Source of the DNA: Plecoglossus altivelis | Lineage: Eukaryota > Chordata > Actinopteri > Osmeriformes > Plecoglossidae | Assembly (NCBI GenBank): GCA_036571765.1 | Contig: BROE01000018.1 | Coordinates: 15,350,375 to 15,414,374, forward strand | Direction: 5' to 3' | Length of the DNA stretch: 64,000 nt | Shown: positions 33,101 to 47,532 of the stretch, piece after piece | Position numbering within the stretch: position 1 is the first letter of the stretch | Layout: every line of letters starts with the position of its first letter | The notes under the pieces: model-generated | Told to the model about the DNA's origin: nothing | What the model saw: only the letters and a program-made list of their open reading frames with translations | Database searches by the model: none | Translations under genes and position numbers: made by a program

Positions 33101-35121
33101 CGGGATTCCCAGCAGCATAGGGTCCACCGGCTGTCTGAAGGGCAGGGACTCAGGGTCCTGGCGGTACAGAGCCTCCAGGGTGGGCATGAGGGCCTGCCGC
33201 AGCTCCTCAGGCTTGAAGACTGGGGGGGGGGGGGGACAGGCTGGAGGTTACACATGAGCACACACAACCTGGCCCCTTTTGAGGACATTCCAATGGCGAT
33301 GTGTGTGTGTGTGTGTGTGTGTATCCTCACTTTTCTTGCGGTTTTGGGTGGGGGAGGTGGACGCCACTGTGCCGTTGGCCCCGCCCTCCTCCTCCTCTTT
33401 GGGTTCAGTCTTCACGCCAGGCTTCCTGTCCTCCGCGTCCATCAACTTCCTGTCCTCCGCCTCCAGCTTCCTGTCCTCCACGTCCATCGGCTCCTGCTTT
33501 GGTTCCAGCCTGTCTGGCTCCTCCTTCTTCACAGCCAGGGGTTTGGTTTCGTCATCCTGCGTGTGTGTGTGTGTGTGTGATGTGGGGGGTTGCAGAAGGG
33601 CCTAGTTTAGTAGGAGTCTTTTTAAATGACTTACATCAATCCCACCTACTGACTTTATCTAAATCACACATAACAGAATACTTTCTTGACTTTCTCTGTA
33701 AGAGCCGCGGGCAGCGTGGGAGTGTGTGTGTGCGGCCGGGGGTCCCTCACCTCCATTTTGAAGTCGGCCTGCTTCTTCCCCGAGCCGCCGCGCTCCTCCT
33801 CTTCCTCCTCCTCCTCCTCCTCCTTCAGCTGCTCGTCCTTGGCCCCGGGCAGGGCCTGCTGGGAGTGGACCTCCGCCACCGAGCCCGGGGTGGGCACACG
33901 GTGGTCCACGCTGGCCACCGGCCCCTGGGACAGCTGGGGGGGGGAGAGGGGAGGAGATGGAGGGAGGGAGTGAAAGGAGGGGAGGAGAGAGAGAATATTA
34001 GGGGCACCGTCAGATCAGGAAGCTGGAGGCAGGCGAGAACCCAGAGTATTCTGTCCAATACGAGCCACGCCTAAAGAGCCGTCTCGATTCAGGACCAGGA
34101 TGCTCTCGATAACGTGAGTCGTGTCTGTGAATGGAACCAGGTGTGGCTGGGTGATGGGGAGGGTAGGGAGATGAGAGGAAGGGGGAGGGTGTCTCACCGG
34201 CGTCCTGGGGAGCTGAGACTGACTCTGCCCCGTCTGGAGCTCCGCCTGGGGCTGCAGGGGCGTGTGCGGCCGGGAGGGGGCGGGGGGAGGCGTGCCCAGG
34301 GCGGAGGCGGAGGGGGGGCCGTGGGTGGGGGTAGAGGCGGGCCCACAGCCAGCCGGGGTGGAGGGCTGGGCCTGGGGGGGCGCGGGTGGGGCGTGGTGCT
34401 GCAGGGCGGAGGCGGGCGGCGGCGGGGTGGCACGGAGGGGGGGTGGGGCCAGCTGGGGACCCAGGGAGCTGAGAGCGTTCAGGGGGAGGCTAGAGTTCTG
34501 CTGCAGGGGAGGGGGGGCACAGGACATGATTGGTTAGAGCTCTCTCACACATGGAACACACACACTTGCGTAAACACACACACACACACACACACACTAA
34601 AGCGCAGATAGCGTCCCAGCATGAACCCAGTGAGGAGGACTTCTGGGTTCAACTGGGGTAGGCCCCGCCTTCTCACCTGAGTGACAGCTGCCTGGGCCGA
34701 CGGCTGGCCGGGGTTGACGTTCATGCCCCCGCCCCCCGCGGGGGGGAACTGGCTCTGAGGCAGGAACTGGCCCTGGTTGGCAGTCTGGCCCACCATGCTG
34801 TTGGGATGAGCTCCCATCATGCCTTGCGACTGGGGCATCCTAGAGGGGGACATGCCCATCTGGGGGAGGACGAGAGAGAAGGGGGGAGGGGGGAAACAAA
34901 TAAATGATAGGATACAGGAAGGTAGGATGAGAGAGAAAGAGAGAAACAGGATGAGAGATAGAAGGGAGGATGAAGGAGAGAGAGAGTCTGAGAGAGAAAG
35001 AGAGTCTGAGAGAGACTGAGAGAGAGAGTCTGAGAGAGAGAGAGAGAGAGAGTCTGAGAGAGAGAGAGAGTCTGAGAGAGAGAGAGTCTGAGAGAGAGAG
35101 AGTCTGAGAGAGAGAGAGAGT

Positions 35122-35166
<45 letters not shown>

Positions 35167-38100
35167 AGGGAGGATGAAGGAGAGAGAGAGAGAGAGCAGT
35201 TGGAGGGAGAATCTCACCGCTGGTACAGAGCCCATGTTGATCTGCTGAGGGTGGGTCATGGGGGAGGCGGCCCGCGCCCCCATGGGTGTCTGGGACATCT
35301 GCACGCTCTGCATCCCCATGGGGCTGAACTGGTTCAGTCCTGTGGGGACACACATTTAGCAGTGGGTTAACACCACTCTGGAATAGAGGTGGGCGGGTGG
35401 CGTAATTAAATCACCACCGAATAATCAACTGAGGTGAAACAAACCAACCAACCAACCACCTCCACCCACCCATCTCCCCCTCTTCCTCCACCCACCCATC
35501 TCCCCCTCTTCCTCCACCCCCTCCTCAGCTGTCTACAGCCCCCTGTGTGAGTCACAGTCTGAGGACATCTGATGCCATGTGAGGACGCGTGTGTATCAGA
35601 GAGGAGATAACCAGGTAGTTTACAGCCAGGATGATTCTCTGCTGACCCTGCTGCTGTAAGAGCACTTGACCAGTCAGAGAGACGATCCTCACGCAGCTAA
35701 GCTGGCAAGCACATGGGGGGGGGGGGGGGGGGGGNNNNNNNNNNNNNNNNNNNNNNNNNNNNNNNNNNNNNNNNNNNNNNNNNNNNNNNNNNNNNNNNNN
35801 NNNNNNNNNNNNNNNNNNNNNNNNNNNNNNNNNNNNNNNNNNNNNNNNNNNNNNNNNNNNNNNNNNNNNNNNNNNNNNNNNNNNNNNNNNNNNNNNNNNN
35901 NNNNNNNNNNNNNNNNNNNNNNNNNNNNNNNNNNNNNNNNNNNNNNNNNNNNNNNNNNNNNNNNNNNNNNNNNNNNNNNNNNNNNNNNNNNNNNNNNNNN
36001 NNNNNNNNNNNNNNNNNNNNNNNNNNNNNNNNNNNNNNNNNNNNNNNNNNNNNNNNNNNNNNNNNNNNNNNNNNNNNNNNNNNNNNNNNNNNNNNNNNNN
36101 NNNNNNNNNNNNNNNNNNNNNNNNNNNNNNNNNNNNNNNNNNNNNNNNNNNNNNNNNNNNNNNNNNNNNNNNNNNNNNNNNNNNNNNNNNNNNNNNNNNN
36201 NNNNNNNNNNNNNNNNNNNNNNNNNNNNNNNNNNNNNNNNNNNNNNNNNNNNNNNNNNGGGGGGGGGGGGGGGGCGGGGGTGTTACCTTGAGACACCTGC
36301 ATGCGGTTCATGAGCTGATTTGGCACATTGGGCATAGGCACCGGTCCATCTGAGAGAAGGAGAGAGAAAGAGAGAGTGTCAGTCAAACATGCCTGTCAGC
36401 AAGTGGATAGACTTAGTCTAGACAGGCCTTCCCTCCACTGTGCTCTGCTATGTCAACACAAACACATCTGAACAAGGACTCCTACAGCTGGATACTCATG
36501 TGTGTGTGAGATCTGGTGTACAACAGCAGGATGAGCTAAAGGCAGGATCTGATTCAAACCTGACCGATACATTGGGATCGATACATCAGTGGCCCGATGT
36601 TATCGGTCGATATTTGGCATTTCCAAAATATCGGTATTTATAATGGCCGATAAATGAATGTTTAAAAAAATAAAATTAAAAAGGACGAAACACGTCAACC
36701 ATGTTAGGAGTGTTGGCGTTGCATAATTTGCAATCAGACAATACTCTACAACATCCCTTTGGTTAAGGACGTTGCAAATCTTACAACCAGCTGATCCAGC
36801 CAGAGTCAGGCAGAGTAAACAGACTACCCACACCTGAGGTCATAGGTGAAGTGCATTCATACTTGATTGGCAGCTGTCACGACATATACAATGCTTGAAT
36901 AACAATTAAAAGAACATCACAACTAATACATATCGACCGATATATCGGAAATTTAAATCACCAAATATTTGTATCGTTATCGGCCTTAAAAATCGATCGA
37001 TCGCGCTCTAGTTCAGATAGGATAGAGTGAGCTATGTTGCAGGCTTACTGCTTGGCCGTGAGGCCTGATTGGAACCCATGGCGTTGGGCTGAGCCATGCC
37101 GGGCTGGGCCATGCCGGGCTGAGCCATGCCGGGCTGGGCCATGCCGGGCTGGGCCATGCCGGGCTGGGCCATGCCGGGCTGCTTCTGCAGGCGAGACCTC
37201 CTCTTCTCCTCCAACTCCTTCTGGATCTTGTAGATCTTCTCAGCCAGGAAGTGGTAGTACTCGTCCTAGGATGGGCACAGCAGAATTTTGTTGGTTTTTT
37301 TCCCCCCCAAGATCAACTTTTTCCTGCACTGGAAAGCACAGTCGATTGAATTTACATCCACCGTCTGATTACATGATTCTCTCATGCAGTGTGGCGACAT
37401 TCTAACATGTGTCTTAAGTGTGTGTGTATACAGGAGCTCCTACCCTGCTGTTGGCCGACTCGTACATGTCCCCCTCCACCTTCCTGGCGTAGGCCACAAG
37501 GTTCTCCATCCTCCTGTCCTTCAGCGCGGCTGGGTCCGGGGTGGGGAAGATGGCTTGTACTCTGGGAGAGAAGGAGAGCAGGAGAGGAGGAGGGAGGGTG
37601 TGAGAGATGTCAGGTAGGCCCTGGGAGGGGTCACAGCAGGTGGGTAGAGGAGGGGGGGCAAGGCGTACTCACAGCTTGTGCACCAGGTGAGTGCGGAGGT
37701 CCTGAGTAACGTGCTCGTGCCACGCCTTCCTCACCCCGGAGGAGGACAGGGGCGTGGCAGCCGGCAGGGTCCCCATGCTGCCCGGCACAGACCCGTCTGG
37801 CATCAGCTGACTGTGGAGACGAGAGAGGGTGACAAGAGAGATTCTGGTGAGCAAGGATGCAGAGAGAACCAGAAACTGGGCAGAATGTGGAGAGGTTAGA
37901 GGGGCCTCTGGTGACAGGAGGACTCACTTGTTGAGGGACGAGGGGAGGGAGGGGTCCGAGTGCATGCTGCCCTGCTCAGATGACACCCCCATCCCTCCTG
38001 GCATGCTCATCTGGCTGGTGCCTGGAAGACAGAGACAAGGGGGTTTGAGAAAAGAGGGCGAAGTGAGTGTGTGGATGATGTAAGAGTGGAGGTAGTGTGT

Positions 38101-41100
38101 ATGGTTCCTAGCATGTTGAAACTGCGTGTGTGGTGTACCTAGTGCATTTAGGGAGCGCAGCTGCTGGTGCGGGGGGCCCTGGGGCCCCCCTTGGGGGTTC
38201 TGCTGTCCGGGGGACTGGTTACCGTAGGGCAGGCCCAGCGCTGCGTAGGCCCTCTGCATGGAGCTGGGGTCGATGTGGGTGGTGCTGGTGATGGAGGAGG
38301 CGCTGGGTGGACCCGAGCCCACTGCACTGATGGAGGCCTGAAGGCTGGCGCTTGGTGACCCCAGCATGGCTACATGGAGGGAGGAGACGGAGGGAGGGTG
38401 TTAAAAAAAAAATCCCCTGTTCATCTGTATTGGTTGATGAAACTTCCTGAAACATTGGAACTAATTTGAAGAAATTTGAGAATTAAAAAAAAAACATTAA
38501 AATGATGAAACTATGCATTTTTACATTTCTTTATGTGAATGAATATGTATTTGACATTTAAATCCACACGTGCAGGTAAGGGGTTCCCTATGCTCCAGGC
38601 ATCAGCACTGACAGGAGCATGCTGGCTCTGCAGGGGGATTTAAACCAGTCACAGGGCATCTAGCCAATCGCAGCGCAGCGTCTGTGAATGGGGCCCTTCC
38701 CCCTGCCCTGGTGTTGGGTTACCAGGCCCAAGCGTTCCACAGGAATCCTCTCGGACGCAACGGCTTTTCGCAGCCAGCGAGCCGGGACAGAGTTAGGGCT
38801 GGGAGGAGGGAGAGCTGCCTGCAGGTGGCGCCACTGAACACCAAACACAGCCAGGCTCTCCTGTCCATACTGACAGTCCATCACTGTGCCTGTCTGTCCT
38901 CCATCGCTGAGCCTGTCTGTTCTCCATCACTGTGACTGTCTGTCCTCCATCACTGTGACTGTCTGTCCTCCATCACTGTGCCTGTCTGCCCTCCATCACT
39001 GTGCCTGTCTGCCCTCCATCACTGTGCCTGTCTGCCCTCCATCACTGTGCCTGTCTGCCCTCCATCACTGTGCCTGTCTGCCCTCCATCACTGTGACTGT
39101 CTGCCCTCCATCACTGTGCCTGTCTGCCCTCCATCACTGAGCCTGTCTGTCCTCCATCACTGAGCCCGTCTGCCCTCCATCACTGAGCCTGTCTGTCCTC
39201 CATCACTGTGACTGTCTGTCCTATTCCTGTTCTACGTGCTGGCGTAGTTGGTTCAGTAGTCTTGTTCTCTATCAGGTAAGGTGTTACCGTGGTACCGACG
39301 GTCTGAAGCTGTCAGTCGGAGGTATCACCGCTCTGCTGGGTCCTCTTGTCTCCAGCGTTCTTCAGAGGCAGGCAGACAGGACAGTCGTGCCGCGTGCAGT
39401 TCTTCCAGTGGGAGATGATCTGTCTGGACGAGGCACAGTGGGCCATGTGTGCATGTGTGTGTGTGTGGAGAGAGAAAGAGAGGGAGGTTATTCAGTACTG
39501 CTTGGAGAGATTTGAACAGTTAATTGAACGCTGAGAGTATTGGGTTTTTTATGAGGTGCATAGTTGTGGAGTGACTATCAGGTGATTGGAGTAACATGGA
39601 TCAGCTCTTATGGAGTAACATGGATCAGCTCTTATGGAGTAACATGGATCAGCTCTTATGGAGTAACATGGATCAGCTCTTATGGAGTAACATGGATCAG
39701 CTCTTATGGAGTAACGGGGATCAGCTCTTATGGAGTAACATGGATCAGCTCTTATGGAGTAACATGGATCAGCTCTTATGGAGTAACATGGATCAGCTCT
39801 TATGGAGTAACATGGATCAGCTCTTATGGAGTAACATGGATCAGCTCTTATGGAGTAACATGGATCAGCTCTTATGGAGTAACATGGATCAGCTCTTATG
39901 GAGTAACATGGATCAGCTCTTATGGAGTAACATGGATCAGCTCTTATGGAGTAACATGGATCAGCTCTTATGGAGTAACATGGATCAGCTCTTATGGAGT
40001 AACATGGATCAGCTCTTATGGAGTAACATGGATCAGCTCTTATGGAGTAACATGGATCAGCTCTTATGGAGTAACATGGATCAGCTCTTATGGAGTAACA
40101 TGGATCAGCTCTTATGGAGTAACATGGATCAGCTCTTATGGAGTAACATGGATCAGCTCTTATGGAGTAACATGGATCAGCTCTTATGGAGTAACATGGA
40201 TCAGCTCTTATGGAGTAACAGGGACTCGAACTTCCAGGGGAAGACGAATCACAGGTAACTGGACTGATCATTTCTCTTCTGTTTTATTTTTGTAAATTAA
40301 ATGCATTTATTTTAATAATGGTGTATCATTAAGTAAAAGACACGCAAATGCTGTAAATATCCTTAGCATGACGCTTGGAGGATGCTGGGCAACGGTGTTT
40401 AAAAATCAAACGGTGTTAAAAATATCGTTTAAAGATTCCAAAACAAAACATACAGAAAAGAAGCAACAAACATGCACTTAAGGCGAAGGCGATGGACGGC
40501 CTTCGTTTGGCTACGTCAGACCCTTCTGCCCTCCCCCACTCCCCCTTAAGCCGACAGCGATACTGAGGACAGGGTCAGAGGTCAGGGTCCAACCACCCCC
40601 CCCTCGCCGACACGCTGACTCGGAGCACCAGACGTGGCCCCACCACGAGGAGACGAGAGTAGCTCGACTGTTTACACTGGGCCTAAGTACCCAGACTGGC
40701 TTTTAAAACAAGTCACGGATTTATGTTTGCTGGCGTCTTGCGCCATTGAGAGAACTTAACAGTCCAGGGGTGGGAGGGGGAGGGGGAGGAGGGGGAGACG
40801 GAGAAGGGGGGAGACGGAGGAGGGGAACAGCCAGCGGTTGCTGTTGTCTGCTGGCTGGCGTTCCAGCACATTGGGATGTCTGAGCGTGTGCAGTTTAGGT
40901 CAACGTTTCAACTTGGTCAGGTGTGGGAAGAGACGGGACTTGGACAGAAGCGCTGGTTTAAGGCCAAGTCCAAGGTCTGATACATCTTCCCTAATGTCCT
41001 TTTTTTGGTTTCCGTTTTTGCTCTACAGAGGGTTTGTGAAAGTGTTTGTTTGTGACAAGGTTTTTTCTGATGGAAAAAGAAACAGCAGATTTGCGCTAGT

Positions 41101-44100
41101 TGCAGTACTAGAGAATCAAATGTAAAGCAAAATTGGGCATTTAGTAGATTTACAATTTCACTGTCTGCTTGAGAAGAATCAAATACAAAGGGGCACAGAA
41201 GTATTTATCAGCCACCAATTGTGGCTGGTAAATACAGTGGCAGGTTCTCCCACTTATGAAAATGAGAGGCCTGTCATTTTCATCATAGGTACACTTCAAC
41301 TATGAGACAAAATGTGACAAATCCAGCAAAATCACTGTCTGTTTTTTAAAGAATGTATTTGCAAATTACGGTGGAAAATAAGTATTTGTATTTAAAGTAT
41401 AATACTTTATTATAGATCCTTTGTTGGCAATGACAGGGGTCAAACGTTCTCTGTAAGTCTCCACAAGGTTTTGACACGCTGTTACTTGTAGTCTGGCCCA
41501 TTCCTCCTTGCAGATCTCCCCTAAAGCAGTGATGTTTTGGGGCTGTCGCTGGGCAACAGGGATTTTTAACTTCCTCTAAAGTTTTTCTATGGGGCTGAGA
41601 TCTGGAGACTGGCTAGGCCACTCCAGGACCTTCAGATGCTTCTTACGAAGCCACTCCATTGCTCGGGCGTTGTGTTTGGGATCATTGACATGCTGAAAGA
41701 CCCAGCCACGCTTCATCTTTAATGCCCTTGCTGATAGGAGGTTTTCACTCAAAATCTCACGATACATGGCCCCATTCATTCCTTACTTTACACGGATCAG
41801 TCATCCTGGTCCGTTTGCAGAATAACAGCCCAAAGCATGATGTTTCCACCCCCATGTTTCACAGTAGGTACGGTGTTCTTCGGATCCGACTCAGCGTTCT
41901 TTCTCCGCCAAACACGACAAGTTGGGTTTTTACCAGAAGGTTCTGCTTTGGTTTCATCTCACCATGAAGCAGGTGGGCCCGTCTGGCACTGCTGGAGTCC
42001 CTGGTGGCGTAGCGTGTTACTGATGGTAGCCTTTGTTACTTTGGACCCAAGCTCTCTGCAGGTCATTCACTAGGTCATTCACACCCCGTGTGGTTCTGGG
42101 ACTTTTGCTCACGGTTCTTGTGATCATTTTGACCCCACGGGGTGAGATCTTGCATGGAGCCCCAGATCAAGGGAGATTATCAATGGTCTTGTAGGTCTTC
42201 CATTTTCTAATATCTACAATTATGTTTCTGGTGTCCTTTGACAGCTCCTTGGTCTTGGCCATAGTGGAGTTTGAAGTCTGACTGTTTGAGGTTGTGGACA
42301 GGTGTATTTTATACTGATAACACGTTCAATTAGGTGCCATTAATACAGGTAACGAGTGTAGGACAGAGGAGCCTCTTAAAGATGTTACAGTTCTATGAGA
42401 GACAGAAATTTTGCCTATTTTGAAGGTGACCAAATACGTATTTTCTACCATAATTTGCTGATAAATTCTTTTAAAAATCAGACATTGATTTGGGGGGATT
42501 TTCTTTCTCATTTTGTTTCCCAGTTGAAGTGTACCTATGATGAAAATGACAGGCCTCATCTTTTTAAGTGGGAGAACTTGCACAATTGGTGTCTGATAAA
42601 TACTTTGTAAATATAATGAAATAATCCTTCTGTGCCATTCTACAGATGTAGTATTCTGAGTGCCATCATATTGTTTTTGCATCGCATCATATTGCGTTAA
42701 ATCAGGCTGGGCTGAATCACATCGTATCGAATCGCACTGTATCGCAATAGGGGTGAATCACATCGTATCGAATCGCACTGTATTGCAATAGGGGTGAATC
42801 ACATCGTATCGAATCGCACTGTATCGCAATAGGGGTGAATCACATCGTATCGAATCGTATCGAATCGCAATAGGGGTGAATCACATCGCATATATTGTTG
42901 CTTCATATCTATATCGGACAGTTTGTCAATACATCCAGATGTGTCAGAGCAGTAGATAAACTGTGTACTTGTAGACCTTGGTTCCTACTTAGAGGGGTTA
43001 GGGTAGAAGTAGTAAGTGGCCCCAAAACACAACGTAACAATAACAAGCATATTCACAAGCATGACTCAGTGATTCAATCTATTCTGGCAGGAATGTCTGT
43101 CTATTCCAGTGTTAGCGCAAGAATGAGTCTCCACCCCATCCACATAACCCACACAACCTTAACCTTAACTCACCTCCCCCAACCCAGCCCCCCTCCCAAC
43201 CCCCCCAACTCACCCTGGCAGGACTTGCCGGCCTGGCAGTGGGTCATGTGGTTGAGGACGTTCTTCATGGTGCGGCAGTGGGGCAGGGCGCAGGCCCGCA
43301 CCTCCCCGTTGGCCTGCTCCCTCCGCTGGCACTTGTGGGCGTGGAGGAGCAGCACCAGCTGCTGCTGGATCAGCTTGCGCTTCTCCGGGTCGGCCGTGGG
43401 GCCCGTGGCCACGCCCGCCCCACCGGGCACCATGCCTACCGCCGACACCTGCTGCTGCATCTGAGCCTGGGGAGACACCGGCAGGGTGGGGGGGCGATCA
43501 GGGGAGCCGTGGATGCTTCTGGATCGGTTTTTATTAGGTTATCGCTCGGCCATCGACAGGAACGCGGAGAGCGTGTGAACGAACGAGGGAGAGGGAAGTG
43601 AGAGTAAAAGTTCAATCTACATAGAGCGTGATGGAGTGATGAGAGAAACAGAGAAAGGGTAGAGTGAGGGTGAAGGTCCAGGCGGGGGGGGGATTTGTTT
43701 TGGTACAAAAACTCGCGACAGGGAATCTGACAGTTTCTTTTATTTTTTGACTAATCATTCTCAAACCCTAACAGGCACAGCGACAAGGCCTTGGAAACGC
43801 GATGGCCAGCGGATTTTTGTAAATGTTTCCCTGGACCTTCTAAGAAAAGTAGGAGAGAAACTAAAACGGCCAAACTATTTCCTGGCTTGATTTGCCGTGT
43901 TTCCTGCTCCTGAAAAAAAAGGAAAAAAAAAGGTTTTGCATGCAACCTGACTGTTTGTTCAGTGCCTTGAAAGAGTCACCCTCCCTTTAACCCTTCCTCT
44001 CTTTTTCACCATCCCTCTCTCCCTGTCTCTCCCCCCCATCCCCCTTTTTTGTGCTCTCCCCATCTCCTACTTTCCCTCTCTCCGTGAAACTATGATAATC

Positions 44101-47100
44101 GTTCAGCGGTATCTGGAGGCCTCTTGACAAATGGCTTCTCTCCTCTGGTTCATTTTTCATCCACGGCCGCAACCGACAGGAACTCCAAATAATTGTTCCA
44201 ATACCTTGGCAAGTGGACCGGTCCACGAGAACGCATCTGTTGACTTCAGTTGAAGGGGGGCGTTTCATTTCTAGCGAGCAGGGATGCTCATTATGAAAGA
44301 AGATTTGAACCGATAACCAAGTATCGTTAACCGACAAACTTCTAAAAGAATATTCCAAAAGTGTTTGGTTTTTAAATAGCAGCATAAACAGCAAGCGGAC
44401 AAAAACTGATTTATAACAGATTTATAAAACGAAAACGATTGGCGGAAGTACAGCAACGAAAACGATGATCGCCAAAAATCAGAAAATCACTACGTTGGTC
44501 GCAAATCGCCACATGACTTTTCTGTCACAGGAGAAGATGAAAAGTTGTTATACCTAGCAGAACTGTCGCTATATTGCAGTTCAACACTGCTGAACTGACA
44601 GCACGGTTCTTAAGACTCGTATATTGGCCGTGAGACTCGCGCATTTCAACCATTTCTCACGCTGACAAGAGATAACTTGTCTCGCCATACACAATTATTG
44701 CAATTAGTCGCAGGCCCGATTTCTGATCAAACTTGAGCCCCTGCGATAGTTTGAACGGTTTTAGCCGTTTTTTCGTGTCTGAGCGATAACGAAACGCAGC
44801 TGCGTGGAAAACACGTCCCAGTCAAAAACGGGAACACGACCAACGTATTTAATCTCCGTGGCCTCTTCCACCCTTTGGAAAACGCAACGGGTGTTTTTTA
44901 GCTGTGACAAGCAGATCTACAGCTCTATAATTGGTCGGTTGGTCCACAATAAGTGCTTGCATGTACCATTGAGAATTTGCGCTTGTTTATTGCCGCGTCA
45001 ACATTTTAATTACTACTTGTGCGCCTTGGTAAATAAAGTGGTAAAAAAAAACAAAGTACCGTGATTAAATTCCGCCAATCTTCATTAAAAATGCGTAATT
45101 AAAAATTATCAATAACTAACCTTATCAAGTGAAATGAAACATTTTATCGTAATACACTGCTCGGTTGCGCCCTGGTACCTCGTACTAAAACACTGCAAAC
45201 AAACCCGCGCAAACAATACAGCGTGATTATAGTTAAGTGAGGGTGGAGGGTTAAACCGGAGAATAGGAGTCTAGAGATGTAAACTGCTTCGGGCACAGGG
45301 TGTGTACGAGTGGGCGATTATTGCCTGAGTGAGCGAGAGAGTTACAGAATGACAGTGAGAGAGTGAGAAAGAAACAAAGAGAAAAAAAAACTGGGAGAGT
45401 GAGAGTGTATCAGAACTTGAGGGGCAAATCAGGTGAGAGGACGAGAGAGAGAAAGTGGGAGAGGGAGTGTGTTGGTGAGTGTGTGTGTATGCATGTGTGT
45501 GTATGCGTGTGTGTGCGTCAAGGTGTGCGTGTGCGTGCGTGTGCGTGTGCGTCTGCATGGGTGTGTGTGCGCGTGTGCGAGCGTGCGTGTGTCTGTGTAA
45601 GGGTGGATGGCACCACTCACCAGGTTAGGTACAGTGCTGCCTGCCTTCAGGTCGCTGGGGAAGGGGCCCAGGCTGTTGGCCTGCAGGGCCGCCTTGTTCT
45701 GGAGCTGCTGCACCCCCACCTGCTGCACCCCCACCTGGCCGTACTGCTGCCCGAAGGCTCCGCCCATGCCCATCTGGGGAGGGAGGGGGGGGGGAGGGGG
45801 ACGACACATCAGCCTTCAGAACCAACATGGGAGTGACACGCAGCCAACCAGCCAGAGTCACTTCCTCACAGGATACAGCCTTTATTCTTTTTCTACCCAC
45901 ACCGCAACATTATGGCGTTTCCCCGAGCAAGCGTTCGGGCTGCGCGTCAAATCTCCTTGCGGTTCGATACTCGGATACGATCGCTCGTCGGCGCATTTGA
46001 GAGTACGAGCACTGCTGGTTTATGCACCGAACCGGCTATCGATCGATGAAATCGTTCAATCCGTTGCCGCTACGGGAACCAGCTGACAGGACCCGGGCCG
46101 CGGCTGAGGGGAAGTCTAGCAACCACAGGTCCGGTCTGGCTGAAGACGGACCTGAGATCCAGGAAGTGAAGCCCTGCTACAAGGTATGTGCTTCTCTGTC
46201 ACGCCATCTGACCAGGACCAACTGCAGACCAGAGTCATGCGTCTGCCTGCCAAACAAACAAAGGCCATAACGACACGCTCTCAAAGCAGAAATGCCCGTT
46301 ATTGTGTAGTCGTCTAACTGTCTTCCGCACACTGCCATCTACGCAGTGTTAAGGGCCTTGTTTTAGGTAAGTGACTGCTACTTGGAGTACCTTGTTTGTC
46401 TCCTTTAGGCACGGCCTTGAATGTTCCCTCTGCCAGTGTCTCTGTCCACATGTGTACGTGCGTGCGTGCATGAGTGTGAATGCATGTGCATGAGCGTGTG
46501 TGCATAAGTGTGTGTACATGAGAGTACGCGTGTGTGAGCGTGCATGCATGTGCATGAGTGTGTGTCGATGGGAGTATGCATGAGTGTGCGTGCATGAGTG
46601 CATGCATGAGCATGTGAGCGTGCATGTGTGCGTGCATGAGCGTGAGTGCATGTGTGCGTGCATGAGCGCGTGTGTGCGTGCATGAGCGTGTGGAGGCATG
46701 TGTAGTCAGACCCCAGCCAGAGCTGGAAGTGGCTCCCTGCTGCCGTCAGGCTGAGGCAGACACGAGAGAGCCAGCGCAGCCTGAGAGAGGAGGAGGGAGG
46801 GGAGGAGGGAGGGAGGAGGCACTTGTAGCAGAGCGCTGCCTGCCTGCCTGCCTGCCTGCACGCACGCCTGCTGCCCTTCCCCCCCTACAGTCTCTCTCGC
46901 TGCCTCTCAGCCTAGCTGTTCCTCACCCCGCACGCCCGCACGCACGCACACACTCGCACGCACACTTACATGCTCATGCACGCATTCCCTCTGCCTCCAG
47001 AGTCTCTCCTCTTCCTCTTCCTCTTCCTCCCCACACTTCAGCAGCACGTGTTACTACGGCGAGGAGGTGTCAGGTAAACACCACCTGACTGAGCTCCGAC

Positions 47101-47488
47101 TTCCTCATCCCACAGCTCTTACACTGCCTCAAGTAAACACAGGGATGCCCTGAGCACTAATACCGCTCTCCTATACGCTCCCACTCTCTCTCCCTCTCTG
47201 TTTGTCTCTCTTTCTTTCTTTCTTTCTCTCTCTCTCCCTTCACCCTAGTTGGAATTTGCACCGCATGTGAACAAGTGTATTTGTGAGAGAGACAGATTGA
47301 GAAAGCGCTTGACTGAAAGACTTACAGTGTGTGTAGAGAGAGAAAAACAGAGACCGAGAGAGAGAGAGTGAGAAAGACAGAGACAGACAGAAACAGAGAG
47401 ATAGACAGAAAGAGAGAGACAGAGACACAGAGAGATAGACAGAGAGAGAGAGAGACAGAGACACAGAGAGAGAGAGAGAACAGAGAGG

Positions 47489-47532
<44 letters not shown>

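Noticed and set aside
39564..40295. Open frames of over 200 codons with an eight-residue repeat
   Set aside because: Generated by the stop-free 24-base minisatellite; present on both strands and inside an intron.
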